A stretch of 64,000 bases of DNA from Streptomyces collinus. Its GTDB lineage: Bacteria > Actinomycetota > Actinomycetes > Streptomycetales > Streptomycetaceae. Position numbers and translations under genes: made by a program. The DNA lies in contig NZ_CP133771.1 of assembly GCF_031348265.1 (NCBI RefSeq), positions 6,882,001 to 6,946,000 on the forward strand. The letters are read 5' to 3'. Positions 26,526-35,484 of the stretch are shown piece by piece. The notes under the pieces are model-generated. The model did not search any database, was not told the DNA's origin, and saw only the letters and a program-made list of their open reading frames with translations. Each line of letters begins with the position of its first letter. Within the stretch, counting starts at the first letter, position 1.

Positions 26526-27767
26526 GTGGGCTCGGGAGGGCTGGAGCTGCCCCCTGGTGACGAGGGTCACGAGGGGAACTCCACAGACGTCCCGACCGGT
26601 GCCGTGTCCCTGGCGCGGCCGATGGACGCGACGGGCTCGATCGGCCCGGAACTGGACTGGGACGCCGACGCCTGGCGCGAGGTGCGCACCCGCGCCCAGC
26701 GGGCCGGCCGGGCCTACATCTGGCTCAACCTCGTCGAACAGCGGCTGCGCGCGGTGGTCGCCGCCGTGCTGCGGCCCGTCTACGAACCCGTCCACGGCGA
26801 GGACTGGGTGGTGGCCGCCGCCGGACCGGCCGGCCAGGAGTGGGTGCAGCGCGCGGTGGCCGTCCGCGAGGTCAGCCGCCGCAAGGGCTATCTGCTCGAC
26901 CCGGCCGACGACAACGTGCTCTCCTTCCTCACCCTGCCGCAGCTGCGCGAGCTGATGGTGCAGCACTGGCCGTGCTTCGAGCCCTACTTCGACGACCGCC
27001 GGGACGTCGAACTCGCCCTGGACGAGCTGGAGGTCACCCGCAACGTCGTCTCCCGCAACCGGGCCCTGTCCGAGGCCGTGCTGAGCCAGGCAGAGCGGGC
27101 CTCGGCGCGGCTGCTGGAGATGCTCGGCGCGGGCGGTGACGTGCCGTCGGCGCGCCGGCTGCCCGTCGACGCGGTCGAGGACCTGGTCGGCGACCGGTAC
27201 GCCGACGTGGTCGCCGTCCACCCGGACCGGGTGCGGCTGATGCGGCAGTTCCCGGCCGAGGACATCTTCGGCGGTGCCCGCCGTCTCGACGCCATCGGCA
27301 TCGGCCTCAACCTGCTCGTGCAGAACTTCTCCGGCCGGCGGCTGGTGCGGCTGGCCGAGTCCGGCTGCCGGGTCAGGCTGCTGTTCCTCAACCCGGCCTC
27401 CAGCGCGGTCAAGCGCCGCGAGCGGGAGCTCGGCATCAAGCGCGGCGAGCTCAGCCGGGCCGTCGAGATGAACATCCTGCACATGCGCCGGGTGCGCGCC
27501 CGGCTGCGCGACCCGGGGGCCTTCGAGATCCAGGTCTTCGACGAGACGCCCCGCTTCACGGCGTATCTCGTGGACGGCGACGGCGCGGACGGCATCGCGG
27601 TGGTGCAGAGCTATCTGCGCCGCACCCGGGGCATGGAGGCACCCGTGTTCGTGCTGCGCAACGGCAGCAAGGTGGTGAAGTCGGGCGAGGCGGACGAAAG
27701 CGGCCTCTTCCCCACCTACCGCGAGGAGTTCGAGGTCATGTGGGCGGATTCACGGCCGGTGTCCTGA
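26526..27767 (+). CDS. SAV2148-type HEPN domain protein
   Basis: This cytoplasmic 413-residue protein belongs to the actinobacterial SAV2148 family. An N-terminal Swt1-like HEPN region ('AYIWLNLVEQRLRAVVAAVL', with a later 'RNVVSRNRALSEA' helix) is followed by a C-terminal phospholipase-D-like/DUF5919-type domain from about residue 220 ('RLDAIGIGLNLLVQNFSG...RLLFLNPAS'). HEPN proteins are often RNases or their scaffolds. I cannot see a definite catalytic R-x4-6-H motif, so nuclease activity is uncertain. The GTG at 26526 gives the start 'MGSGGLELPPGDEGHEGN', which fits family members and lies behind 'ggaagg'. Function unknown. Confidence 0.8.
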   Translation: MGSGGLELPPGDEGHEGNSTDVPTGAVSLARPMDATGSIGPELDWDADAWREVRTRAQRAGRAYIWLNLVEQRLRAVVAAVLRPVYEPVHGEDWVVAAAGPAGQEWVQRAVAVREVSRRKGYLLDPADDNVLSFLTLPQLRELMVQHWPCFEPYFDDRRDVELALDELEVTRNVVSRNRALSEAVLSQAERASARLLEMLGAGGDVPSARRLPVDAVEDLVGDRYADVVAVHPDRVRLMRQFPAEDIFGGARRLDAIGIGLNLLVQNFSGRRLVRLAESGCRVRLLFLNPASSAVKRRERELGIKRGELSRAVEMNILHMRRVRARLRDPGAFEIQVFDETPRFTAYLVDGDGADGIAVVQSYLRRTRGMEAPVFVLRNGSKVVKSGEADESGLFPTYREEFEVMWADSRPVS

Positions 27768-27898
27768 ACTGCGCCGTGCTGCCCGGTGGTTCCCGGGCCC
27801 GCCGCCGCGGGTAACCGGAACGCGGTCCTCTGATTGTCAGTGGTGCGTGGGAAGGTGGAGACCACTGGGGGAACGCACCACAAGAAGGGGGACCGCCC

Positions 27899-28621
27899 AT
27901 GGGCTGGCACCGGGAGCTGCTCGTCGGCTTCGACCTGGAGACGACGGGCACCGATCCGCGCGAGGCGCGCATCGTCACGGGAGCCGTGATCGAGGTCAGG
28001 GGCGGAGAGCCGATCGGGCGCCGGGAGTGGCTGGCCGACCCGGGAGTGCCGATCCCCGAGGACGCGGTGGCCGTGCACGGCATCAGCAACGAGCGCGCGG
28101 CGGCCGAGGGCAGACCCGCCGACCAAGTGGCGGACGCCCTGGCCGACGTCCTCACCTCCTACTGGAAGACGGGCGTGCCGGTCGTCGCCTACAACGCGGC
28201 CTTCGACCTCACCCTGCTCTCGGCGGAGCTGCGGCGGCACGGCCTGCCGTCCCTGCGCGACCGCCTGGGCGGCGTGGACCCGGCGCCGGTCATCGACCCG
28301 TACACCATCGACCGCTGGGTCGACCGCTACCGCCGCGGCAAACGCAACCTCGAAGCGGTCTGCGCCGAGTACGGCGTCGTCCTCGACGCGGCCCACGACG
28401 CCATGGCCGACGCCCTGGCGGCGGCCCGCCTGGCCGGGGCGATAGCCGACCGCCACCCCAAGATCGCCATGCTCGGCCCGGCGGCCCTGCATCACCGCCA
28501 GATCGAGTGGTACGCGCAGTGGGCGGCGGACTTCCAGGCCTTCCTGCGCGGCAAGGGCGATCCGACCGCCTCCGTCGACGGGACATGGCCCCTGCGTGAG
28601 CCGGCGGACGAGCCCGTCTGA
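27899..28621 (+). CDS. DnaQ-like 3'-5' exonuclease (DEDDh)
   Basis: This 240-residue protein carries the RNase T/DnaQ exonuclease fold. Exo I is 'FDLETTGTDP' (Asp12, Glu14), exo II is 'VAYNAAFDLTLL', and exo III is 'AAHDAMADALAA' with the DEDDh-type His and the final Asp. It should remove nucleotides from 3' ends of DNA or RNA. Length suits a stand-alone proofreading-like exonuclease and not the polymerase epsilon subunit specifically. The ATG follows 'aagggggaccgccc'. The gene is convergent with the phosphotransferase gene, with only 25 bases between stops. Confidence 0.92.
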   Translation: MGWHRELLVGFDLETTGTDPREARIVTGAVIEVRGGEPIGRREWLADPGVPIPEDAVAVHGISNERAAAEGRPADQVADALADVLTSYWKTGVPVVAYNAAFDLTLLSAELRRHGLPSLRDRLGGVDPAPVIDPYTIDRWVDRYRRGKRNLEAVCAEYGVVLDAAHDAMADALAAARLAGAIADRHPKIAMLGPAALHHRQIEWYAQWAADFQAFLRGKGDPTASVDGTWPLREPADEPV

Positions 28622-28646
28622 GACGGCTTCAGACGGCGCCGGACGG

Positions 28647-29513
28647 TCAGAAGGGATACCACCGCACCGTCTCGTCCCCCTCCCTGAGCGACCGCACCCG
28701 CCGCTCGAACTCGGCGAGCGCCTTGGGGTTGCCCGGCGCATGCTGGGCGACCCAGGCACAACTGGCCGTCTCCCGGGCCCCGCGCAGCACACCGCAGCCC
28801 TCCCACTCGCGCACGTCCCAGCCGTAGGTCCGCGCGAACGACGCGTAGGCCTCGTCCCCGAGCCCGTACCGGTCGTGGGACAGCACCATCACCACGAGAT
28901 CGTGCTCGCGCAGATCCGCGGACACCGTCTCCAGGTCCACCAGCACGGGCCCGTCCGGCCCGACATGCACATTGCGCGGCAGCGCGTCCCCGTGGATCGG
29001 CCCCGGCGGCAGATGCGGCGTGAGCGCGGCGGCCCGGGCGGCGAACCCGTCCCGCCGCTCGCGCAGATACGCGGCGTCCGCGGGATCGACCGCGTCCCCC
29101 GCGAGCCGCAGCCACCGCTCCACACCGCCCAGCAGGTCACGGGCCGGAAGGTCGAAGGGAGGAAGAGGCGTGGCATGCACGACCCGTAGCAGTTCGGCCA
29201 CATCCCGCGGCTCGGCGGGCCGTACGGCGTCCGGCAGCCGGTGCCACACCGTCACCGGATGCCCGTCGGCGAGCAGCGCCTCCGGCTCGGCGGCCCGCAC
29301 CGCCGGCACGCCCGCCTCGGCGAACCACACCGCGATGTCCAGTTCGCGGCGCGCCCGGTCCAGGAGCTCGGCATCGCGGCCGACCTTGACGACCAGGTCA
29401 CCGGCGGCGAACACCGCGTTCTCGCCCAGGGCGAGCAACCGCGCCTCCCCGGCCGCACCGGGCGGCAGCACCCCTGCCGCCGCCAGTACGTCCCGCGCCC
29501 GCGCCTCGTCCAT
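28647..29513 (-). CDS. Aminoglycoside phosphotransferase-family kinase
   Basis: This 288-residue member of the APH fold keeps its catalytic residues. The loop is 'PIHGDALPRNVHVGP', with catalytic Asp and metal-binding Asn, and the second metal site is 'VLVDLETVS'. 'LVVKVGRDAE' carries the ATP-binding Lys in the N-lobe. It may phosphorylate an aminoglycoside, an amino sugar or another small hydroxyl compound; the sequence alone does not say which. The start ATG at 29513 opens 'MDEARARDVLAAAGVLPPG'. A frame extension upstream is Arg-rich and unlikely. It contrasts with the degenerate relative at 12151-13191. Confidence 0.88.
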   Translation of the reverse strand: MDEARARDVLAAAGVLPPGAAGEARLLALGENAVFAAGDLVVKVGRDAELLDRARRELDIAVWFAEAGVPAVRAAEPEALLADGHPVTVWHRLPDAVRPAEPRDVAELLRVVHATPLPPFDLPARDLLGGVERWLRLAGDAVDPADAAYLRERRDGFAARAAALTPHLPPGPIHGDALPRNVHVGPDGPVLVDLETVSADLREHDLVVMVLSHDRYGLGDEAYASFARTYGWDVREWEGCGVLRGARETASCAWVAQHAPGNPKALAEFERRVRSLREGDETVRWYPF

Positions 29514-29672
29514 CGTCCGCCTCCGTCGTCCACGCCTCGACCGTCGGGTTCCGGCCATCCACCGGTCAGTGTCGCATCGGCACAGGTCGGGCGGCGTACG
29601 CGATGCCTTGACGAGGCAGACGGCCTTCACGAGCATGACCAGGCCGGCCGAGCGTGCAAAGGGGATGATTCC

Positions 29673-30626
29673 GTGACATCGGTGACCGAGGCATCACCCC
29701 CCTCACCACCGGTGCGGCGCTCCGGCCGCGGACCCTGCCGGGACCGGCCCCGGAAGGCCGTCGACCACGGCGCCTGGTTCCTGGTGCTGCCCGCCCTGAT
29801 CCCGATCCTCGTCCTCAGCGCCGGGCCGCTGCTGTACGGCATCCTGCTGGCCTTCACCGACGCCCAGTCGGGCCGCACCGAACCCACCCGGTGGATCGGC
29901 GCCCTCAACTTCCGGGACCTGCTGCACGACACGCTGTTCTGGGAGTCGTTCCGGATCGGGCTGGTGTGGGCGGTCGGCGTGACCGTGCCGCAGTTCCTCC
30001 TCGCGCTGGGCCTCGCCCTGCTGCTCAACCAGGACCTGCGGCTGCGGTGGCTCGCCCGTGCCCTCGCGATCATCCCGTGGGCCATGCCCGAGGTGGTCGT
30101 CGGCATCATGTGGCGGCTCGTCTACAACCCGGACGCGGGCATCCTCAACGAGACCCTGCGCGACATCGGCCTGGGCAGCGGCCGGGACTGGCTCAGCGGA
30201 CTGGCGACCGCACTCCCCGCCGTGATCGTCGTCGGCGTCTGGGCCGGCATGCCCCAGACGACGGTCGCCCTGCTCGCCGGGCTGCAGAACACCCCGCGCG
30301 AGCTGCACGAGGCGGCGGCGGTCGACGGCGCGGGCGCCTGGCGCCGCTTCCGCACGGTCACCTGGCCCGCGCTCAGACCCATCGCCCTCGCGATCACCGC
30401 GCTCAACCTCATCTGGAACGTCAACTCCTTCGCCCTGGTCTACGTCCTGACCAACGGCGGGCCGGGCGGCCGTACAAGGCTGCCCATGCTCTTCGCCTAC
30501 GAAGAGGCCTTCCGTTACGGGCAGTTCGGCTACGCGGCGGCGATGGGCTGCGTGATGGTGGCCGTGATCTCGGTCGCCCTGGCCGTGTTCCTCGCCGGCC
30601 GCCTCAGGGCAGGTGACGACGCGTGA
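29673..30626 (+). CDS. Sugar ABC transporter permease (MalF-type)
   Basis: This 317-residue membrane protein has six predicted helices and the EAA loop 'ELHEAAAVDGAGAWRRFRTV', which contacts the ATPase. It is the first permease of a CUT1 carbohydrate importer. The start is GTG at 29673, seven bases after 'aagggga'; earlier in-frame sequence lies antisense to the kinase gene. It overlaps the next permease by four bases (GTGA). No ATPase gene is nearby, so the shared ATPase MsiK, known in Streptomyces, probably drives it. Confidence 0.93.
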   Translation: MTSVTEASPPSPPVRRSGRGPCRDRPRKAVDHGAWFLVLPALIPILVLSAGPLLYGILLAFTDAQSGRTEPTRWIGALNFRDLLHDTLFWESFRIGLVWAVGVTVPQFLLALGLALLLNQDLRLRWLARALAIIPWAMPEVVVGIMWRLVYNPDAGILNETLRDIGLGSGRDWLSGLATALPAVIVVGVWAGMPQTTVALLAGLQNTPRELHEAAAVDGAGAWRRFRTVTWPALRPIALAITALNLIWNVNSFALVYVLTNGGPGGRTRLPMLFAYEEAFRYGQFGYAAAMGCVMVAVISVALAVFLAGRLRAGDDA

Positions 30627-31456
30627 GGACCAGCCGCCCGGCGCGCATCGGCCAGTACACCGCACTGCTCGCCTACCTCGTCTTCCTCGCCTTCCCGTTC
30701 CTCTGGCTGCTCTCCACCGCGTTCAAGCCGCCGCGCGAGCTGGGCAGCCTGCACCCGACGTGGATCCCGAAGGACCCCACCCTCGACAACTTCCGGCAGG
30801 CCTTCGGCGAACAGCCGCTGCTGCAAGCCGCCCTCAACTCCCTGATCGCCGCGCTCGGAGCGGCCGTCATCGCCGTGCTGATCGCCACGCCGATGGCCTA
30901 CGTCGTCGCCCGGCGCCGCACCCGGCTCGCGAAAGCGGTGACGGGCTGGGTGGTGGTCAGCCAGGCTTTCCCCTTCGTGCTGCTGATCATCCCGCTGTTC
31001 CTGGTGCTGAAGAACCTCGGTCTGATCAACTCCGGGCCGGGACTGGTGCTGGTGTACGTGGTGTGGGCACTGCCCTTCGCGCTGTGGATGCTCGCCGGGT
31101 ACATACGGGCCGTGCCGCCCGAACTGGAGGAGGCCGCGGCCGTCGACGGGGCGGGCCGGGTGCGGACCCTGGTCTCGGTGACCGCGCCGCTGCTCGCGCC
31201 GGGCATCGTGGCGACCGGGCTGTTCGCGTTCATCACCGCGTGGAACGAGTTCTTCTTCGCGCTGGTGCTCCTCAAGACACCGGAGAAGCAGACGCTCCCC
31301 GTAGTGCTCACCCACTTCATCGGCGCCGAGGGCGTCGCCGACCTCGGACCGCTCGCGGCGGCCGCGTTCCTCGCGACCCTGCCCTCCCTGGTCGTCTTCG
31401 CCGTCATCCAGCGGCGGATCACGGGCGGCATGCTCACCGGGGCGGTGAAGAGCTGA
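30623..31456 (+). CDS. Sugar ABC transporter permease (MalG-type)
   Basis: This 277-residue second permease of the CUT1 importer has six hydrophobic helices and the EAA loop 'ELEEAAAVDGAGRVRTLVSV'. The GTG start at 30623 overlaps the preceding stop, and its own TGA shares one base with the ATG of the binding-protein gene. All three genes are therefore translationally coupled. Together with the MalF-type partner it forms the membrane channel. Confidence 0.93.
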   Translation: MRTSRPARIGQYTALLAYLVFLAFPFLWLLSTAFKPPRELGSLHPTWIPKDPTLDNFRQAFGEQPLLQAALNSLIAALGAAVIAVLIATPMAYVVARRRTRLAKAVTGWVVVSQAFPFVLLIIPLFLVLKNLGLINSGPGLVLVYVVWALPFALWMLAGYIRAVPPELEEAAAVDGAGRVRTLVSVTAPLLAPGIVATGLFAFITAWNEFFFALVLLKTPEKQTLPVVLTHFIGAEGVADLGPLAAAAFLATLPSLVVFAVIQRRITGGMLTGAVKS

Positions 31457-32739
31457 TGCGCGCACGCCTGCATGCCCTGGTCCTGGTTCTTCTTCTGCTG
31501 CTGCTCGCCGGCTGCTCCTCGGGCGGCACCCGCGACGACGGCCGGATCACCCTGCGCTTCCAGTCCCTCGCCTGGCAGGAGGAGTCCGTCGAGGCCAACC
31601 GGCAACTGGTGAACGAGTGGAACGCCGCCCACCCGGACGTGCGGGTCGAGTACGTCCAGGGCACCTGGGACAGCGTCCACGACCAGCTCCTCACCGCCTT
31701 CGAGGGCGGCGAGGCCCCCGACATCATCCACGACGCCTCCGACGACCTCGCGGACTTCGCCTACGGCGGCTACCTCGCCGACCTCACCGGCCTGCTGCCC
31801 GCGAGGCTGAAGTCGGACATCCCGCGGCGCAGTTGGGAGACGACCACCTTCGGGGACGGCGTCTACGGCGTGCCGTTCCTCCAGGAACCGCGCGTGCTGA
31901 TCGCCAACGCCGCCTGGCTCAGGAAGTCCGGCGTGCGGATCCCGACGCCGGAGAAGCCGTGGAGCTGGGCCGAGTTCCGCCGGATCACCGAACGCCTCAG
32001 CGGCCGGGGGAAGTACGGCGTCGCCTGGCCGCTGAAGGAACCCGTCTCCGCCACGCTCAACCTCTCCTTGTCGGCGGGCGGACAGCTCTTCCACCGCGGG
32101 CGGGACGGCAAGGTGACGGTCCGGTTCGGGGCGGCCGACCAGACGGTGCCGCGCACCATCCACGACCAGGCGAACGCCGACCGCAGCGCCTCGCCCACGA
32201 CCCTGGGCAGCGGCGGCTCCGACACGCTGCCAGGCTTCTTCGGCGGCCGGTACGCGATGGTCCCGCTCGGCTTCTCCTACCGCCAGCAGATCGTCCAGCA
32301 GGCCCCCAAGGGTTTCGACTGGCAGGTGCTGCCCGCCCCGGCGGGGGCCGCCGGACTCACCCAGGGCGTCAGCCCCCAGACCCTCTCCATCGCCGAGGAC
32401 TGCCCGCACAAGAAGGAGGCCGCGGAGTTCCTCGACTTCCTGCTGCGGCCGCAGAACATGGTCCGCCTCGCCCTCGGCGACTGGATGCTGCCCACCGGCA
32501 CGCAGGCGCTGGAAGACCCCGCCCTGCGCACCACGCGGCACGGCTGGGCCACCGGCACCGCCCTCGCCGCCCACCTGCGCCCGGCCCCCGCGCAGACGGT
32601 CCGGGGCTACCCCGAGTGGAAGGACAAGGTGGCGACCCCCGCCCTGCAGGAGTACTACAGCGGAGCCATCGGTCTCGGCGAGCTGCGCGAACGACTGGAG
32701 GAGGACGGCAACCTGGTGCTCGCCCGCTATCAGCGCTGA
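31456..32739 (+). CDS. Sugar ABC transporter substrate-binding lipoprotein
   Basis: This 427-residue family 1 solute-binding protein has a lipoprotein signal peptide with lipobox 'LLAGC' (Cys20), then the typical fold 'ITLRFQSLAWQEESVEANRQ'. The binding protein comes last in this operon, after both permeases; it is often first in CUT1 operons. The substrate cannot be read from the sequence; a mono- or oligosaccharide is expected. The start ATG at 31456 overlaps the permease stop (TGATG). Confidence 0.93.
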   Translation: MRARLHALVLVLLLLLLAGCSSGGTRDDGRITLRFQSLAWQEESVEANRQLVNEWNAAHPDVRVEYVQGTWDSVHDQLLTAFEGGEAPDIIHDASDDLADFAYGGYLADLTGLLPARLKSDIPRRSWETTTFGDGVYGVPFLQEPRVLIANAAWLRKSGVRIPTPEKPWSWAEFRRITERLSGRGKYGVAWPLKEPVSATLNLSLSAGGQLFHRGRDGKVTVRFGAADQTVPRTIHDQANADRSASPTTLGSGGSDTLPGFFGGRYAMVPLGFSYRQQIVQQAPKGFDWQVLPAPAGAAGLTQGVSPQTLSIAEDCPHKKEAAEFLDFLLRPQNMVRLALGDWMLPTGTQALEDPALRTTRHGWATGTALAAHLRPAPAQTVRGYPEWKDKVATPALQEYYSGAIGLGELRERLEEDGNLVLARYQR

Positions 32740-33066
32740 CCCGGCGGGCAACCCGTTGTCCGTCCGCACCCGGTCCGCCTGGCGTGCTGCTCGCGGGTAT
32801 CAACGCGAGCCACACCTGCGGTCGCGCCCGGGGCTGCGCGCACGCCGCCAGGACGCGCCGCCGCCCCGGAGCCCTGACCGGCCCGGGGAGCCACGCCCAC
32901 TGAGCCACTGAGCCCGGCTTCCCGCGTCCCGCCTCCCTCGTTTTCACCTGCTGCTGGACGACGGCGCCTGCCGCAGCCGGCGGTCCCTCGTCGAGCTGGG
33001 CTTCTCCGGGGTGGGCGGCTCACGCCTCGTTGCGCACGAGGTTCGGACCTCGCAGCTCGGAAGAGG
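32740..33066. other. Non-coding gap before the glycosyltransferase promoter
   Basis: I see no convincing gene in these 327 bases. Two dyads lie at its right end: one around 33025-33041 (cctcg...cgagg) and one at 33037-33052 (cgaggt-tcgg-acctcg). Both are just upstream of the promoter/operator of the glycosyltransferase gene and may be additional regulator sites. Confidence 0.4.
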
Positions 33067-33096
33067 TTGCACGAGACGTCTCGTCTCGCGTACGGT
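33067..33096 (+). promoter_or_regulatory. Promoter with overlapping palindromic operator of the glycosyltransferase gene
   Basis: TTGCAC (33067-33072) and TACGGT (33091-33096) form a good -35/-10 pair with an 18-base spacer, and the -10 ends seven bases before the ATG. The perfect palindrome ACGAGACGTCTCGT (33071-33084) overlaps the -35 box and the spacer. That is where a repressor, for instance of the TetR family, would block RNA polymerase. No regulator gene is adjacent. Confidence 0.65.
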
Positions 33097-33103
33097 CGAG
33101 CGC

Positions 33104-34306
33104 ATGACCAGTCGCGCACACATCGCCATGTTCTCCATCGCCGCCCACGGCCACGTGAACCCGAGTCTGGAGGTGATCCGCGAACTCGTGGCGCGCGGCC
33201 ACCGGGTGACCTACGCCGTCCCGCCCGTCTTCGCGGACAAGGTCGCGGCCACCGGTGCCGAGGTGAAGCCCTGGGACTCGACGCTGCCCTCACCCGACGA
33301 CGACCCGGAGGCGTGGGGGAACACGCTGCTGGACAACGTGGAGCCGTTCCTCGACGACGCGATCCAGGCCCTCCCGCAGCTGATCGAGGCCTACGAGGGC
33401 GACGAGCCGGACCTCGTCCTGCACGACATCGCCTCCTACCCGGGCCGGGTCCTCGCCCACCGCTGGGGCGTCCCCGCGGTCTCCCTCTCGCCGGCCATGG
33501 TCGCCTGGGAGGGATACGAGGAGGAGGTCGCCCGGCCGATGTGGGAGGAGCCGAAGAAGACCGAGCGGGGGCGCGCCTACTACGCCCGCTTCCACGCCTG
33601 GCTGGAGGAGAACGGGATCACCCTGCACCCCGACGACTTCGGGGGCCGGCCCGACCGCTCGATCGTCCTGCTCCCCAAGGCGCTCCAGCCGAACGCGGAC
33701 CGCGTCGACGAGCGGGTGTACTCGTTCGTCGGCGCCTGCCAGGGCGACCGCACCGCCGAGGGTGACTGGCGGCGGCCGGCCGGCGCGGAGAAGGTCGCGC
33801 TCGTGTCCCTCGGGTCGGCCTTCACCAAGCAGCCCGGCTTCTACCGGGAGTGCGTCGAGGCGTTCGGCGGCCTGCCCGGCTGGCACCTGGTGCTCTCGGT
33901 CGGCAAGCACGTCGACCCGGCCGACTTCGCCGACGTCCCGGCCAACGTAGAGGTGCACACCTGGGTACCGCAGCTGGCGATCCTGAAGCAGGCCGACCTG
34001 TTCGTCACGCACGCGGGCGCCGGCGGCAGCCAGGAGGGCCTCGCCACCGCCACGCCGATGATCGCCGTACCGCAGGCCGTGGACCAGTTCGGCAACGCGG
34101 AGATGCTCCAAGGCCTCGGCGTGGCCCGGTACCTGCCCACGGAGGAGGCGACCGGCGAGACCCTGCGCGCGGCGGCGCTCGCCCTGACCGGCGACCCCGA
34201 AGTGGCCAGCCGGCTGAAGGAACTCCAGGCGCGGACCGCCGAGGAGGGCGGCACCAGGCGGGCCGCCGACCTCATCGAGGCCGAACTGGCCGCCCGCAGG
34301 CCCTGA
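33104..34306 (+). CDS. mgt: Macrolide glycosyltransferase (OleD/Mgt family)
   Basis: This 400-residue GT1 enzyme is near-identical in long stretches to OleD of S. antibioticus and Mgt of S. lividans. Examples are 'HIAMFSIAAHGHVNPSLEVI', 'GVPAVSLSP' and 'THAGAGGSQEGLATATPMIA'. These enzymes transfer glucose from UDP-glucose to macrolides and inactivate them. The catalytic His is in 'AAHGHVNP' and the C-terminal nucleotide-sugar motif is intact. There is no Shine-Dalgarno sequence before the ATG, and a leaderless promoter with a palindromic operator lies directly upstream, so inducible resistance is plausible. Its terminator is shared with the convergent metalloprotease gene. Confidence 0.95.
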   Translation: MTSRAHIAMFSIAAHGHVNPSLEVIRELVARGHRVTYAVPPVFADKVAATGAEVKPWDSTLPSPDDDPEAWGNTLLDNVEPFLDDAIQALPQLIEAYEGDEPDLVLHDIASYPGRVLAHRWGVPAVSLSPAMVAWEGYEEEVARPMWEEPKKTERGRAYYARFHAWLEENGITLHPDDFGGRPDRSIVLLPKALQPNADRVDERVYSFVGACQGDRTAEGDWRRPAGAEKVALVSLGSAFTKQPGFYRECVEAFGGLPGWHLVLSVGKHVDPADFADVPANVEVHTWVPQLAILKQADLFVTHAGAGGSQEGLATATPMIAVPQAVDQFGNAEMLQGLGVARYLPTEEATGETLRAAALALTGDPEVASRLKELQARTAEEGGTRRAADLIEAELAARRP

Positions 34307-34319
34307 CGCCGTCCTGTCG

Positions 34320-34353
34320 CGTCAGGCCGTCGTCACACCGCGACGGCCTGACG
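34320..34353. terminator. Bidirectional terminator between mgt and the M43 protease gene
   Basis: Arms 34320-34332 and 34341-34353 pair perfectly over 13 bp with an 8-base loop. The stop codon of the minus-strand protease gene (34333-34335) lies inside the loop, so the right arm is coding sequence for that gene. Confidence 0.8.
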
Positions 34354-35283
34354 GGTGAGGGTCAGGCGGGCGTTGTCGAGCGTGGCGTCCATGCGTGCCG
34401 ACTGGCCCTTGGTGAACATGAACATCGCGGCGTCGTCGGTGTAGTCCATGTAGTTCATGAACATGTCCCCGTCGGGCCCGTTGCCGCACGTCACATGGGG
34501 GAAGGTCGGCGAACCGGCGTTCGCGCCGGCCTGGTTGGGGGTGTCCGCGACGAAGTCGCTGCCGCTGCAGCCCTCGTCGTCGTCGCCCCAGATGTGCCGC
34601 AGGTTCAGCCAGTGCCCGATCTCGTGCACAACCGTGCGGCCGCCGTCGAACGGCGCGGTGGCGGTGCCGGTGGTTCCGAGGGCGGTGTGCGTGACGACCA
34701 CGCCGTCCGTGGAGGCGGCACCTCCCGGGAACTGGGCGTAGCCCAGCAGCCCGCGACGCAGCTGACAGACCCAGAGGTTCAGGTAGATGTCCGCCGGCCA
34801 GGCGTCCTGACCGCCGCTCAGGCTGAACTTGACCAGGTCGTCGGTGTCCCAGCCGGTGCTCGTGGTCCGGGTCCGGGTGATGCCGTCCGTGGGGCGGCCC
34901 AGCGGGTCGGTCCGGGCCAGGTGGAACTGCAGCCGGGCGTCGGCGACCAGGTCCTGCCAGACCGCCGGGACCTTGCTCACGTCGGGGTTCGTCGCACGGA
35001 AGTCCCGGTTCAGCACGTCGATCTGACTCTGGATCTGGGCTTCGCTCACGTCCTGCTCGGGGGTGTTGTGCACGACGTGCACCACGACGGGGATGTCGAT
35101 GAGGCCCTGGCGGGCGGTGACCTGGTCCATCGACTCGTAGGCGAAGGCGGTGTTCTCGATCAGGGCCCGGTTCTCGGCGTACTCCGGGTTCAGGGTGAGG
35201 AGCCTGCGGTGTACCTCCATGGCGCCGCACCAGCGGCTGTAGTCGGGCGAGGTGGCGCGAAGGAATGCCTGTGCATCGGACAT
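34333..35283 (-). CDS. Pappalysin-like M43 zinc metalloprotease
   Basis: This 316-residue metzincin has the zinc motif 'VVHEIGHWLNLRHIWGDDDEGC' (three His and the catalytic Glu, as in HExxHxxNLxH) and the Met-turn 'FMNYMDYTDD', typical of family M43B. The N-terminal 70 residues are helical, without any hydrophobic signal sequence. That is unusual for this mostly secreted family, so the enzyme may act inside the cell or be exported by another route. The ATG at 35283 follows 'gaggga'. It lies divergent from a small hypothetical gene and convergent with mgt. Confidence 0.92.
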   Translation of the reverse strand: MSDAQAFLRATSPDYSRWCGAMEVHRRLLTLNPEYAENRALIENTAFAYESMDQVTARQGLIDIPVVVHVVHNTPEQDVSEAQIQSQIDVLNRDFRATNPDVSKVPAVWQDLVADARLQFHLARTDPLGRPTDGITRTRTTSTGWDTDDLVKFSLSGGQDAWPADIYLNLWVCQLRRGLLGYAQFPGGAASTDGVVVTHTALGTTGTATAPFDGGRTVVHEIGHWLNLRHIWGDDDEGCSGSDFVADTPNQAGANAGSPTFPHVTCGNGPDGDMFMNYMDYTDDAAMFMFTKGQSARMDATLDNARLTLTRQAVAV

Positions 35284-35484
35284 GGCTTGTCCCTCGGGGG
35301 AGCTGTGGTGTGCAGCGCAACGCGGCTGCGGGACTGCGCGTTGGTCACGCGCCGCGAGGGCCGGGCGACGCCGGGCGGAGCGTTCGGTTGCCCGTTCCCT
35401 CCGAACCCATACACTGATAATTCTAGTCACTTGGGTGTAAGAGCGGCAATGTGGACGGCTTTGCGTGAGTGAGGTGGCCGGGTC

